From the NCBI GenBank assembly GCA_025457865.1, contig JALOTP010000012.1:1-64000 (forward strand): a stretch of 64,000 bases of DNA. The letters run 5' to 3'. Position 1 is the stretch's first letter, and each line of letters opens with the position of its first letter. The notes under the pieces are model-generated. The model ran no database searches and was not told where the DNA came from. It was given only the letters and a program-made list of their open reading frames with translations. Below, in pieces: positions 9,422 through 18,658 of this stretch. Position numbers and translations under genes: made by a program. The stretch is from Thermoplasmatota archaeon. Its GTDB lineage: Archaea; Thermoplasmatota; Penumbrarchaeia; Penumbrarchaeales; Penumbrarchaeaceae.

Positions 9422-10392
9422 CCGCCACCCGTAACGTTCATGACCAGTTCGTTGACCAGTTCCAATCCGTCTATGCACCTAGGTCCTGGCCTGTCCAACC
9501 AATCCCCCTCCACATCATACGCTCGCCCGTTCTTGACAGCCGTGATGTCCCTCCATGATGCGTCGTTGAGAATGGTCGATCTCGATGAAGTCGGCCACGT
9601 AACGCTCTGTGATGTTACGATGATATCGGGGTCGGACGCGATCAAGCGCTCCACGGGGACCTGAACGTACATCCCACCTGTATCGCTCACTGCGTTCATA
9701 CCGCCGGCCATCACAACCATGTCTCCGGAAAAGGTAGAGCCCGTGGCGGTCCAGGGGTCCGACGTCCCATCATAGTACACCACATGCAGGACCACAGGTC
9801 TCCCGGAAGCATCAATGGCCGCGGCCGCAGATATGACGACATCGGCCCTGGCCTTAAGCTCCCCGACCACTTCGTTCGCCTCACTGGATGCTCCGAGCAA
9901 CCTACCCACGTCCTCTATGTTCTCGAAGACGTCGTTAACGCTCCTTGGATAGACCCTGTAAACCGGTATGCCCAGTCCCTTGATGCCGTTGTAGGTCTCA
10001 CCGCTTAGGTCCAGGGTCCTGTCCATGAGGACCAGGTCTGGCTCGAGGAAGGACAGCCTCTCAAGGTCCGGACCCTGCCAGGTGCTCACGATAAGGATGT
10101 CTTCAACTTCCGCCGGATAATTGCATGCACTGTCGCGCCCGCATATCCTGTCCCCTCTGCCCAGGAGGAAAACGATCTCCGCTAGGGCCGGGCTGAGGGT
10201 CACTATCCTCATAGGCTCATAATGCAGCGTAATCGTGTCGCCCATGTCGTCCTTGTAACGAACGCCCTCTCCGCCCTCCTTTAGGCATCCTGCGGTTAGG
10301 ACGGATAGGACCATGGTCGATAGAAGCAGGGATATTACCCCCACCTTCATCCATCCTTGTATGGGACGCTTGTACATCTCCATCGTGTTCAC
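9418..10392 (-). CDS. btuF: Cobalamin/Fe-siderophore-binding lipoprotein (ABC SBP)
   Basis: A 324-aa type III substrate-binding protein tethered outside the membrane. The N-terminus has a signal peptide with lipobox LTAGC. It is followed by the family opening RIVTLSPALAEIVFLLG, a central long-helix region (LKARADVVISAAAAID) and the second lobe (VVYYDGTSDPWTATGSTFSGDMVVMAGG). It is first in a three-gene operon with four-base overlaps throughout, preceded by a good ribosome binding site (GAGGTGA) and AT-rich promoter sequence. The ligand is probably a corrinoid or ferric chelate, from family membership. Start could be Met1, Met4 or Met6. Confidence 0.9.
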   Translation of the reverse strand: MNTMEMYKRPIQGWMKVGVISLLLSTMVLSVLTAGCLKEGGEGVRYKDDMGDTITLHYEPMRIVTLSPALAEIVFLLGRGDRICGRDSACNYPAEVEDILIVSTWQGPDLERLSFLEPDLVLMDRTLDLSGETYNGIKGLGIPVYRVYPRSVNDVFENIEDVGRLLGASSEANEVVGELKARADVVISAAAAIDASGRPVVLHVVYYDGTSDPWTATGSTFSGDMVVMAGGMNAVSDTGGMYVQVPVERLIASDPDIIVTSQSVTWPTSSRSTILNDASWRDITAVKNGRAYDVEGDWLDRPGPRCIDGLELVNELVMNVTGGG

Positions 10393-10502
10393 CTCGAGAA
10401 GTTCTATTTTATTTGAGCGAAAAACAAGTAAACTTTATTATTATCAAGTTCCTTTTAGTCCATAGACCCTATCGGCTATAATACGTTTTTCGAGGCCTGA
10501 CC
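10393..10502. promoter_or_regulatory. Divergent promoter region between btuF operon and regulator
   Basis: A 110-base AT-rich gap between divergent genes. For btuF (minus) there are TATA-like stretches AATAAAGTTTAC and CAAATAAAATAG. For the regulator (plus) CTATAATAC at about 10475-10483 lies 20-28 bases before its ATG, giving a leaderless or near-leaderless message. The shared region is a plausible operator for the adjacent winged-helix protein. I see no strong palindrome. Confidence 0.5.
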
Positions 10503-11324
10503 ATGGAACTTCTAAGGAGAAAGGGACGGACCACAAGGATGCTCATCCTGCTCAGGGCCGTTCTGGATGCCCCAAGGGACCAGAAGGCCCTCTCCGACTC
10601 CCTTGGCATCACCCCTCAGGCTGCTTCGCAATATCTCGGGATTATGGAAGGCGAGGGGCTGATGGAAAGGACGAGAAAAGGACCTCGGGCCACAGTCAAC
10701 GGCGTCGAGCTGCTCCACCGGGAGCTCCTATCACTCAAGGAGTTCGTGGATACGAGCATAATGGGGTTGGACATCGTTCGCTCGACCGATGCTGTGGCAA
10801 GGGGCAGGATACATAAGGGGGACAGATGCGCACTGTTCATGGAAGATGGCCTGCTCTTCGCTCAGAGCGGGAGGGAAGGCCCCTCCATCGGCAATGCCGA
10901 AAAGGATGCCGAAGACGGCTGCATGGTCCCCATCTCGGGGCTCTCAGGCGTCATGGAGCTCGAACCCGGGTCAATATGGCTCTTGAAGGTCACACCCGCG
11001 CGTTCCGGGGGAGAAAGCTTCCGTATCAGTATCAGGGACCTACCCGGTCCGAAGGCCGGGAAGCGAGGATCAGGAACGAGGACAGCAGCCCTGGACATGG
11101 AGGCCCTAGCCCTTCTCAGACGTAGCGGTCTGAGGTGCGATAGCGAGCTCCCTCTGCCGGAGGATGTGAGGGCAATGCTGCTCCGGGGCCTTGACGTGAT
11201 AGCGTTGGGTACCCCGCATTCGATATCAGGTCTCAGGTCCGCATTGGGGAACTTGCCTCGCCGGATAGGGGAGGCGGAGGTCGGTCCTCGAAAGGGGGAT
11301 GATGGACTCCAGAACAAAGGTTAA
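10503..11324 (+). CDS. Winged-helix transcriptional regulator, candidate controller of the btu operon
   Basis: A 273-aa protein with an N-terminal MarR/ArsR-like winged helix (RAVLDAPRDQKALSDSLGIT, then PQAASQYLGIMEGEGL as recognition helix and wing). Residues about 75-180 form a ligand-binding-like domain with a metal/cofactor-compatible segment (KGDRCALFMEDGLLFA). A C-terminal part follows (about 200-260) that could bind a small molecule. Several archaeal regulators share this DNA-binding head with a larger unassigned body. Because it is divergent from the SBP-permease-ATPase operon, control of that operon is a reasonable inference but nothing more. The ATG at 10503 follows a TATA box at leaderless distance. 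Confidence 0.75.
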   Translation: MELLRRKGRTTRMLILLRAVLDAPRDQKALSDSLGITPQAASQYLGIMEGEGLMERTRKGPRATVNGVELLHRELLSLKEFVDTSIMGLDIVRSTDAVARGRIHKGDRCALFMEDGLLFAQSGREGPSIGNAEKDAEDGCMVPISGLSGVMELEPGSIWLLKVTPARSGGESFRISIRDLPGPKAGKRGSGTRTAALDMEALALLRRSGLRCDSELPLPEDVRAMLLRGLDVIALGTPHSISGLRSALGNLPRRIGEAEVGPRKGDDGLQNKG

Positions 11325-11348
11325 AAGGGCTCAATCCATCCGTCTCCC

Positions 11349-12959
11349 ATGGAGCCCTGGGCCGGATATCTGGGAAAGGCAATATTGTACGTTTCACTGC
11401 TTTCCCTCCTTATCCCTTTCTCTCCCGCCGTTTCCTCACGGTCCGCCGAGGTAAGGCATTTTCCGGATATGTTGGCCCTTTACGAGAGCTACAACACCAC
11501 AACAAGGACGTTCTCCGTACTCTCACCAGGGGATATGATCGAGGTCACGGACACGGTTTCGACCTCATGGTATAATGAACGGACGGGCATGTCAGAGCTC
11601 TATTTCAGGTCCACGGGCACATCCGTTAACGGTCCCAAGCTCACCTTCATAGGCCCATATATCTCCGATAGGATCGAGCGAGGCATGAAGGTCAATGTGA
11701 CAGCGGTGGTCCTGCTAGTGGACGAAGGCAACGGACCGGAACACTTGCTCAGTGCCTCCTCCGAATCGGTGAACATCATAAAGGAGGTCGAGAGGGAGGA
11801 GGAGCCCGAGACCATTGATGTCTTTGGGGTCCAGATACCTTTAAGTGAGATACCTAAGGAGTACAGGACCAACCTCGTCAGGTTCATCATTGTGTTCCTG
11901 CTTTGGAGCATAGGGACCGCCATCATTTGGGGCCTATTCCGTCTCTCCATGAGGATAGCGGCCAAGACGAAGACAGAGCTGGACAAGAAGATAATTCGTA
12001 TAGTCCGCATCCCGGTCCTTGTAGTGATGCTGCTCTACGGTCTCATCGTTTCTCTGCGCCAATTGAACCCGCCAGATAACCTGATGATGGTCCTTGACAG
12101 GGTCTACAGGTCCGGTCTGATAATCGTAGCCGCATTCGTGATCAGCAGGATATTCAAAGAAGTGGTCATAGTCTATCTTCGCATACTGTCGGCAAAGACC
12201 GAGACCAAGGCCGATGATGTGCTGGTCCCTGTTGCGGGAAAACTGATATCGGTCGTCATCTGGGTAACGGCTGGGATATTGCTCCTTGACTCCTTGGGGG
12301 TGGACATCACTGTGTTCGTCGCTGGCTTGGGAATAGCCGGCCTTGTCATAGCCTTCGCCGCCCAGGATACGCTGTCCAATTTCTTCTCTGGGTTGATGAT
12401 CATGCTGGACCGCCCCTTCAAGGAGGGCGACTGGATAATGCTGGACGAAAAGGTCTATCAGGTCAAGGACATCGGATTGCGCTCTACGAGGCTCCATCAC
12501 ACCTTCACCAATCAGCTCTTGACCATACCCAACAACAGGATATCGGACTATATGTTCTCGAACCTGTCCGAGCCAGACCAGCTGGGCAGGGTCTCTGTGG
12601 AGGTGGGGGTCAGCTATTCCGTCCCTCCCAGGAAGGTTGGCCAGGTGCTACTGGATGTCGTTGGGTCACACAAGGATATATTCAATGATACCGAACATCA
12701 GTCCTTCTACAGATTGAAGACCTTTGCCGATTCCTCCATAAACTACATGGTCACGTTCTGGGTCAAGGACCATAACGAACAATGGAGGATCGCGAGCGAG
12801 GTGAGGGAGGCCATCTACGACAGGTTCGCTTCCGAGGGCATAGAGATACCGTTCCCCCAGCGGGTCGTTCATATAAAGCAGGCACCGGCCGAGGTCCAGA
12901 GGACCGGCAGGGGGACAGTGGCAAAGGACCCGGCCAGGATGTCGAACCTCTCACCTTGA
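11349..12959 (+). CDS. mscS: MscS-family mechanosensitive channel with extracytoplasmic N-terminal domain
   Basis: A 536-aa small-conductance mechanosensitive channel homologue that would release solutes on hypo-osmotic shock. A signal-like segment (about residues 10-30) is followed by roughly 130 residues of beta-rich extracytoplasmic domain (SVLSPGDMIEVTDTV), then membrane helices from about 178. The pore helix and entry to the cytoplasmic beta domain are recognisable (GLGIAGLVIAFAAQDTLSNF, RPFKEGDWIMLD). The C-terminal alpha/beta domain ends EGIEIPFPQRVVHI, typical of the family. The N-terminal ectodomain is an addition to the basic MscS. The gene starts 24 bases after the regulator and may be co-transcribed with it. 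Confidence 0.92.
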   Translation: MEPWAGYLGKAILYVSLLSLLIPFSPAVSSRSAEVRHFPDMLALYESYNTTTRTFSVLSPGDMIEVTDTVSTSWYNERTGMSELYFRSTGTSVNGPKLTFIGPYISDRIERGMKVNVTAVVLLVDEGNGPEHLLSASSESVNIIKEVEREEEPETIDVFGVQIPLSEIPKEYRTNLVRFIIVFLLWSIGTAIIWGLFRLSMRIAAKTKTELDKKIIRIVRIPVLVVMLLYGLIVSLRQLNPPDNLMMVLDRVYRSGLIIVAAFVISRIFKEVVIVYLRILSAKTETKADDVLVPVAGKLISVVIWVTAGILLLDSLGVDITVFVAGLGIAGLVIAFAAQDTLSNFFSGLMIMLDRPFKEGDWIMLDEKVYQVKDIGLRSTRLHHTFTNQLLTIPNNRISDYMFSNLSEPDQLGRVSVEVGVSYSVPPRKVGQVLLDVVGSHKDIFNDTEHQSFYRLKTFADSSINYMVTFWVKDHNEQWRIASEVREAIYDRFASEGIEIPFPQRVVHIKQAPAEVQRTGRGTVAKDPARMSNLSP

Positions 12960-12973
12960 GCATCTCTTTCCGC

Positions 12974-13579
12974 TCATGGCAGGTTCGACCCTTCCGGTGC
13001 GTTGTGGTTGTGCGACCGGTCGGAATACCTCCCCAGAACGAAGACCTTGAACCAATCGTATTGGGACGTTCCCTGCTCGGCCGTTCCCTTACCTATGACC
13101 CTGAGAGAATAGAGCCCAGGTTCGATGCCGTCGAGCTCTCTGACGACCTCAGCATAGTCCCCCCCCGATGCTTCAGGGGTGTATCTCCTCTGGGCCAATG
13201 TCCTTTTTTCCCCGTTGTCCTCCATCTTAATGAGAATGATGTCCACATATCGGTCGTCCACAGAAACCAGCATTTGAGTGTCCGGTATGAAATGGACCAA
13301 AGCGAAAATGGACAGGTTCGCCCCACCTTCACCTATGTAGAAGTTGTCAATGCTGTTGTGAACTGCAGGCCCGCCCACGGTTATGTTCTCGTTGTAGAGG
13401 GGTCCCGTGAAGTTGTGGCTGACGAGGGCTATATTGCCCTGGACGAAGATTATTGGCCTCTCATCGTCGGGAAAGAGCATCCGTCTGGCGGTGTACGTGT
13501 CAAAACAACCCGCCGTTGTGGCTAGCATGACCACCGAAACAAGGGAGGTCATCACGAACAGGGCGTCCTTCCTTTGCAC
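12974..13579 (-). CDS. Putative lipoprotein, function unknown
   Basis: A 201-aa exported protein. The N-terminus MQRKDALFVMTSLVSVVMLATTAGC is a signal peptide with lipobox TAGC, so it is probably tethered outside the membrane. The rest is a beta-rich domain of about 170 residues with no catalytic motif I recognise. A run of strands (LSIFALVHFIPDTQMLVSVDD, GLYSLRVIGKG) resembles lectin-like or prepeptidase C-terminal folds. It is convergent with mscS, 14 bases away, and 39 bases downstream of the UbiD gene on the same strand, so it may be read through from that gene. Confidence 0.7.
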   Translation of the reverse strand: MQRKDALFVMTSLVSVVMLATTAGCFDTYTARRMLFPDDERPIIFVQGNIALVSHNFTGPLYNENITVGGPAVHNSIDNFYIGEGGANLSIFALVHFIPDTQMLVSVDDRYVDIILIKMEDNGEKRTLAQRRYTPEASGGDYAEVVRELDGIEPGLYSLRVIGKGTAEQGTSQYDWFKVFVLGRYSDRSHNHNAPEGSNLP

Positions 13580-13618
13580 GGGGGAATAGACGCTCCTGGA
13601 TTATTAATGGTTATCTCC

Positions 13619-14896
13619 TTACCCGATGACACGTTCGAACATGGACCCCTGGCCAAGGGGCATGGTTGCATCCATCCCCATCTTCGAGGTCGTGCCGTCG
13701 ATGCTGCTGGCGGACGGGTCAAGGGTGGACCCCCTTGCCCCATGGACCAAAAGGAGCCCCTTTCCGGCGTTGAACCGCGTGGCAAGGGCCCATTCAAGGG
13801 CCACATCATCGAAGATATCGATATCCTGGTCCACAACCAGTACCCTTTTCATAGAAGGGTGCCCGGTGAAGGCGGCCATGATGGCGTTCATACCATCCCC
13901 CTCCTTCTGTTTATCTATCGAGACGGCCCCATGCAGCCAACAGCATCCCCCCTCCGTCAATCGTACAGCTCTCACCCTGGGCACCACCTTTCTGACCGAT
14001 TGGAGGATGGAGGGCTCCTTAGGGAGCCCCATCATCAGGTAATGCTCCATCCCGCCCGGTAGTAGGACATGGAAGATAGGGTCATCCCTCATCAGGACCG
14101 ACCTGACCCTGAAGACCGGTTCTCCCGGGTCAAGGCCGGAATCGTCAATGGTCGAAGTTATGTCAACGAAAGGCCCCTCTGGTGCCCTCTCTCCAGTGAA
14201 CTCGCCCGTGAGCACGATCTCGCTCCCAACAGGGCTCAGGGAACCGTGCCCGTCCGCATCGAAGACCTTTAAAGGTTTACCCTCCGAGGCCATGGTCAAT
14301 GCGGATGCCACATGGAGCTCGTCCTGGCCGAAGGCCATAGAACAGGAAGCAGATAGGAGGGAGGCGGTGTCGCAGCCTAAGGATACGGCCGCTCTAAGCG
14401 TCCCCCCCCCCCTCTCAGCCTCCTTTAGGAGGGCCATGAGGTGCCTGGGAACGACCCTGACGGCGAACCGGTCCTTTCCCATGAACATCATCCTGTGGAA
14501 TGAAAGATTGGACCTGTTCCCGAACGAGGCATGGAAGATGCCCGAGGTGATGTAAGGTCCACCATCGCTCTTGAAGAACGTGGGTATGGGCAGTGCTGAA
14601 AGGGTCGTTCTCGAATAATAGGGAGGTCTATCCACCTTAAGGGGTGGAACTGGGTCTTCCATGGCCTTGAGGAGGAGTTCGACGAGGTCTGCCCTGTTGG
14701 TGGAGAGGGATGAGGCGATCAGGTCCCTGGTCGAAAGGACGTTCCCTGCCAGTTCGAACCCCGTCTTTCCCTTTGCCCTTGCCACCCAGGGGATGGTTGG
14801 GCCCTCCAGGCAGGTCCTAGCGGCCTCCATGTTTGGGTCGACAAGCCCCCGGATCCTCCGGGGTCGCGATCTCTTCAAGAACGTCCTGAAATCCAT
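13619..14896 (-). CDS. UbiD-family prenyl-FMN decarboxylase
   Basis: A 425-aa member of the UbiD decarboxylase family, enzymes that use prenylated FMN. The family core is visible in ELAGNVLSTRDLIASSL (N...R) and the acidic GEFTGERAPEGPFVDIT segment. In several archaea a UbiD homologue of this length decarboxylates trans-anhydromevalonate 5-phosphate in the modified mevalonate route to isoprenoid lipids. That is the most attractive role here, but aromatic-acid decarboxylation cannot be excluded. The UbiX partner that makes the cofactor is not in the window. A TATA-like AAGATTAAC lies upstream. The ATG at 14896 gives a normal family N-terminus. Confidence 0.85.
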   Translation of the reverse strand: MDFRTFLKRSRPRRIRGLVDPNMEAARTCLEGPTIPWVARAKGKTGFELAGNVLSTRDLIASSLSTNRADLVELLLKAMEDPVPPLKVDRPPYYSRTTLSALPIPTFFKSDGGPYITSGIFHASFGNRSNLSFHRMMFMGKDRFAVRVVPRHLMALLKEAERGGGTLRAAVSLGCDTASLLSASCSMAFGQDELHVASALTMASEGKPLKVFDADGHGSLSPVGSEIVLTGEFTGERAPEGPFVDITSTIDDSGLDPGEPVFRVRSVLMRDDPIFHVLLPGGMEHYLMMGLPKEPSILQSVRKVVPRVRAVRLTEGGCCWLHGAVSIDKQKEGDGMNAIMAAFTGHPSMKRVLVVDQDIDIFDDVALEWALATRFNAGKGLLLVHGARGSTLDPSASSIDGTTSKMGMDATMPLGQGSMFERVIG

Positions 14897-15026
14897 ATGG
14901 GACCTCCCGAACCGGTAGTGTACTGCGGTTTGTTAATCTTTTTGAAGGAAAAGGGGGGTATTTTCCTACTAGAAGGGACCTTCAGAAAGATATTTATTCG
15001 AAGTGCCTGTTTGTGCGCCGATTCAT

Positions 15027-15431
15027 ATGGTCCAGAGAACGCGTCTCCTTCAATGCCCTGGTTGCGAGAAGCAGCTGGAGGACACCAAGCAGCCGAATAT
15101 CACCTGCAAGTACTGTGGCCACGCATTCAACAGGTCGGATGTGGTCTTGGAAGATGAGGATTATATCCGGAAGAAGATGATAGTCGATCTGAGGACCGAG
15201 ATGGACACCTTCAAGCGGTGGAAGCAGGTCTCCACCGGCTTCATGGTCGGGAGCTTCGTCCTTACACTGCCCGTCCTCTTCTCCGACCCGTTCGAGCTGT
15301 TCCAGGGAATAATGATGGGGCTCTTTATGGTGCTGGGGATAGTATTCTTCCTCCTGGTTCTCTTCTTCGACAGGAAGTATGCATCCAGCAGGAGCAAGGC
15401 CACCGACCTATCATTGAGGAAGAGGTTGTAG
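15027..15431 (+). CDS. Small zinc-ribbon membrane protein
   Basis: A 134-aa protein that I do not recognise by family. A zinc ribbon (CPGCEKQLEDTK ... CKYCGHAF) occupies residues about 8-33. A charged helical linker is followed by two membrane helices (TGFMVGSFVLTLPVLF and GIMMGLFMVLGIVFFLLVLFF) and a basic tail. The ORF track starts at GTG 15003; the ATG at 15027 is preferred because a TATA-like ATATTTATT lies at about 14988-14997, placing transcription start close to this ATG. Its stop is 11 bases before the next gene's ATG, so the two form an operon. The role is unknown; a membrane-bound adaptor is possible. Confidence 0.7.
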   Translation: MVQRTRLLQCPGCEKQLEDTKQPNITCKYCGHAFNRSDVVLEDEDYIRKKMIVDLRTEMDTFKRWKQVSTGFMVGSFVLTLPVLFSDPFELFQGIMMGLFMVLGIVFFLLVLFFDRKYASSRSKATDLSLRKRL

Positions 15432-15442
15432 GAGGTTATGAT

Positions 15443-18400
15443 ATGAACGGTCAGATAAGAAGGTTCCAAGCGGTCCCGGTCCTACTTATGATGGTGCTAT
15501 CATCTATGGTTGTGGTCGGTATCCGGGATGATGACGTTCTAGAAAACCCCCCATCTCGGATAGGGGGCGACCTGTTGGTGAACGGAACGGTCAGGTTCGA
15601 TGAGAGGACGGGCTCTCCCCAATTCGATGTCGTCAGGTTCGGGGACAACGGCCGGCTGGAGATAATAAATGTGACCCTGACGGCAGAGCAGATGATATGT
15701 GCCGAGGGACTGCTGAACACGAGCCTGGTCATCCTTGGCAACGATGTCGATAACGCCATAGTCTCCATAAGGGACGGTCTGATGAGCGTCCGTGCAGATG
15801 AGATACTCATCAAGAAAGCATCCATTTCCATCAGGAACGTGACGGACCCCAAACCCAACGAACAGGACGGATGGCCTTCGACCTTGTTCCTATTTGGCGA
15901 GAAGAAGGACATGGTCATAGAGGACGCCCAGATATCGGTGGAGGCCGAGCTTGGAGGAAGGGGCACCTCCACCAATGCCGGTGACGGAGGTAAGGCCGAT
16001 GTATCGATAATAACAGGTCCCGGAAAGAAGCTCGACATCGTGAGGTCAAGGATAGACCTCAAAGCCGGTGCAGGTGGTGATGCCAGCGGTGTGGGCATCC
16101 AATCTGGAAAAGGTGGTGACTCGAAGCTCAGGATCGTCACTTCCCAGCTATCCATAAGCGGTACGCGTATCACCTCCCGCGGGGGCAATGCAGGTTCGCC
16201 TGGCGAGAACTCCGTTGGGAACCGGGGGGGCCAGGCGACGGTCGATCTCCAATCCAGGGAGACCATCACCATCTTCGATTGCGAGATGGAGGCCGAGAAC
16301 GGAAGGAATACGGACAAATCACAGCAGGCCGGTTCGAATATGTTCTTAAGGTCGGAGGAGGGCGCGGTCCTTTGGGATGCTGAAAAGCAGGGAGCGGACA
16401 GGACGAACACGCTCTCCAGCCTCAAGGGTTTCACGGTCCAGGTCGAAGCCGAACTTGGTTCCGAGTTCCATCAGGTCGATGTGGGCGAGAACCCGCCAAT
16501 ACCCTATGGAGGGACCAGGGTCGAGGTCTTCTGGTGGGGATTCCTCACGGTCACCGACAGTTACGGAACGCCCATAGAGGGCGCGGCCGTGGATTGGATC
16601 CAGACCCCCATGTCCACTCTCCCGCCTCCCGTCATCTTTACCAATGAGAGCGGGATGGCGTTGCTCGAGGTCGTCGGCGTTCGAGATGGTGCCCCTCAGA
16701 CCTATGTGTTCAGGGCCGAGCTCCCGGAGGGTGCTCAGAACCTGTCTGACCAGACAAGGTTCGACCAGAACATGAACAGGGAGATAGTGATCAAGGTAAC
16801 GACCCTTACCCTAAAGCTCCTCCAACCGGATATCAAGAAGACCCTGGGAGGCGTGGTCGAGTTCGAGGGTACTGCTACCACCCTTAGCGCCCAGAACATC
16901 ATGAAGGCCGTGACCCTCTTCGTTGATGACCAGCTCATAGGGGAAGCCCGTGACCTGTCAACATTGACAGCCCCGGCCCCCCCGGCCTTCTCAGAATGGG
17001 CTTTGTCCTGGGATTCGACACAGACCCCCAACGGTCCACATACGCTTAAGATCGTGGGAAGGGACAACAAGTACACCGTCACCGTGGTCTACCCCATCTT
17101 CCTGAACCAGACGGCCATAAATCACAAGCCTGTCCTCCTGAGAGTGACAGCGGTCGATTCCATCAACACCACCACCATCGAGACAAGATCGAAGATGACC
17201 CTGGAAGTGGACCAGCAGAGGTCCGTCATTAACTTCAGGGCTGCAGCCTTCGACAGGGATGCCAGGTCCGAATACCTTGGACCGGGGGAAGGCCGCATTA
17301 TCGATTATGCCGAGGTGAGGCTGGTCTATGTCTTGGACGGCTCGGTGGCGATGACAAAGCAGATTGTCGTCTCCAAGGACAACAAGGTGAACGAGACGGG
17401 TGGTTACGAGTTCTCATTCCAGGTCGATGCCAACAAGAAGCAGGGTTCGAGCCAGCCCTTCGATGAAGGGCTCTACAGGCTCGAGATCAACGTCAGGGAC
17501 GATGCCAAGGTCTTCTCAGTGGATTCTTACGTCCAATTCGACCTGATTTTCAACTTCTATCCGAAGATGATACTTGTGATCGACCCGCAGAAGAAGAGGG
17601 CCGTCGAGGATACCATAGAGGACTATTTCGGTTGGGACGGTCTTGAGACCCAGAAGAGCGATAGACTATCATTGGTATTCAATGTGACGGAAAGCTACGA
17701 TTACGATGACCCCCTCCACGCTCAGAAGGGATCATGGAGGAACCTGACCTGGAAGGTCCGGGTCGTCCTGGGCAGCAAGGAATGGAGCTCCGTTGATAAC
17801 GAGAAGGGAATTGCCCAGTTCGAGCATTCTTTCGACCTCAAGGACGTACAGGACGATACAGTGGGCAAGTTCTACATGTACATCGAGGTGAGGGACTCCG
17901 AAGGCCTAATGACCGAAGAGACCTTCCTTCTGAGGATAAAGCACATACCTGCAGATGAGCCGTTCAAGATCATCCCCGATCCTTACAATATCGAGTATGG
18001 ACCACTTTTCGTCCTGTTCCCTGTGCTCTTAGTGATTCTCGTTCTCGTTTACATCGGGATAGGTATGTTCTTCACCATAAAGGCCAGTTCCGAAGGGAAG
18101 AGAAAGCTCGACCTTATCGAGAAGAAGAAGGAGGAGGAGAGGGCAAAGGGTAAATCAACTATCGAGGACGAGATGTCCACCAGCTATATGAGGTCCTCGA
18201 AGAAGTATCTGGAAACTACGGGCGATGCGAAGAGGGGTTCCATCATGAAGGACCTCTCCGGTAAGAAGGGACAGCCAGCCGCACCGGCGGCCCAACCGCC
18301 CAAGGAACCCGAACCGCCCAAGGATGAGCCGTTGTCCGATGATTTCCTGGCCCATCTAGAAGCCCAACCACCGGCCCCGGAGGAAACCGCGGCACCTATG

Positions 18401-18574
18401 CTCGAAACCTTTGAAGCCGACATACAGCCGATGCCTAAGATAGAAGAGGTGGCCGTGGAGGTCGTTCACGAAGGCAAGGGTGAGAAGCAGGCCCCTGAGA
18501 CCAAGGCTCCACCTGCCCCTTCTGCACCTAGAGCCCCCCCTCTTCCCCCACCCCCGGTCCCCAAGGTCCGATAA
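15443..18574 (+). CDS. Large C-terminally anchored surface protein with Pro-rich cytoplasmic tail
   Basis: A 1043-aa protein, not assigned to a named family. The ATG at 15443 is chosen because it is preceded by a strong ribosome binding site (GGAGG) and opens a signal peptide (VPVLLMMVLSSMVVVGI). The 75 residues before it in the ORF track are antisense-like sequence over the previous gene. Residues about 40-310 are Gly/Ser-rich, with repeated short beta turns compatible with a beta-solenoid. Ig-like domains follow (LLQPDIKKTLGGVVEFEGTA). One membrane helix at about 852-880 is followed by a charged coiled-coil-like stretch (LDLIEKKKEEERAKGK) and a long Pro/Ala/Glu-rich tail. The layout matches the 1144-aa protein at 201. 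Confidence 0.78.
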   Translation: MNGQIRRFQAVPVLLMMVLSSMVVVGIRDDDVLENPPSRIGGDLLVNGTVRFDERTGSPQFDVVRFGDNGRLEIINVTLTAEQMICAEGLLNTSLVILGNDVDNAIVSIRDGLMSVRADEILIKKASISIRNVTDPKPNEQDGWPSTLFLFGEKKDMVIEDAQISVEAELGGRGTSTNAGDGGKADVSIITGPGKKLDIVRSRIDLKAGAGGDASGVGIQSGKGGDSKLRIVTSQLSISGTRITSRGGNAGSPGENSVGNRGGQATVDLQSRETITIFDCEMEAENGRNTDKSQQAGSNMFLRSEEGAVLWDAEKQGADRTNTLSSLKGFTVQVEAELGSEFHQVDVGENPPIPYGGTRVEVFWWGFLTVTDSYGTPIEGAAVDWIQTPMSTLPPPVIFTNESGMALLEVVGVRDGAPQTYVFRAELPEGAQNLSDQTRFDQNMNREIVIKVTTLTLKLLQPDIKKTLGGVVEFEGTATTLSAQNIMKAVTLFVDDQLIGEARDLSTLTAPAPPAFSEWALSWDSTQTPNGPHTLKIVGRDNKYTVTVVYPIFLNQTAINHKPVLLRVTAVDSINTTTIETRSKMTLEVDQQRSVINFRAAAFDRDARSEYLGPGEGRIIDYAEVRLVYVLDGSVAMTKQIVVSKDNKVNETGGYEFSFQVDANKKQGSSQPFDEGLYRLEINVRDDAKVFSVDSYVQFDLIFNFYPKMILVIDPQKKRAVEDTIEDYFGWDGLETQKSDRLSLVFNVTESYDYDDPLHAQKGSWRNLTWKVRVVLGSKEWSSVDNEKGIAQFEHSFDLKDVQDDTVGKFYMYIEVRDSEGLMTEETFLLRIKHIPADEPFKIIPDPYNIEYGPLFVLFPVLLVILVLVYIGIGMFFTIKASSEGKRKLDLIEKKKEEERAKGKSTIEDEMSTSYMRSSKKYLETTGDAKRGSIMKDLSGKKGQPAAPAAQPPKEPEPPKDEPLSDDFLAHLEAQPPAPEETAAPMLETFEADIQPMPKIEEVAVEVVHEGKGEKQAPETKAPPAPSAPRAPPLPPPPVPKVR

Positions 18575-18658
18575 TGTTCCAAGATCGGCCTACCAGGTCC
18601 CGGCCCCATCCATCCGTCGGGACATGAGGCCCCGCATCAGGGCAGGAGATGATACCTG

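Noticed and set aside
12782-13525. 247-aa plus-strand ORF covering the end of mscS and the lipoprotein gene
   Set aside because: It is a shadow of mscS in another frame and of the opposite-strand lipoprotein; no family features.
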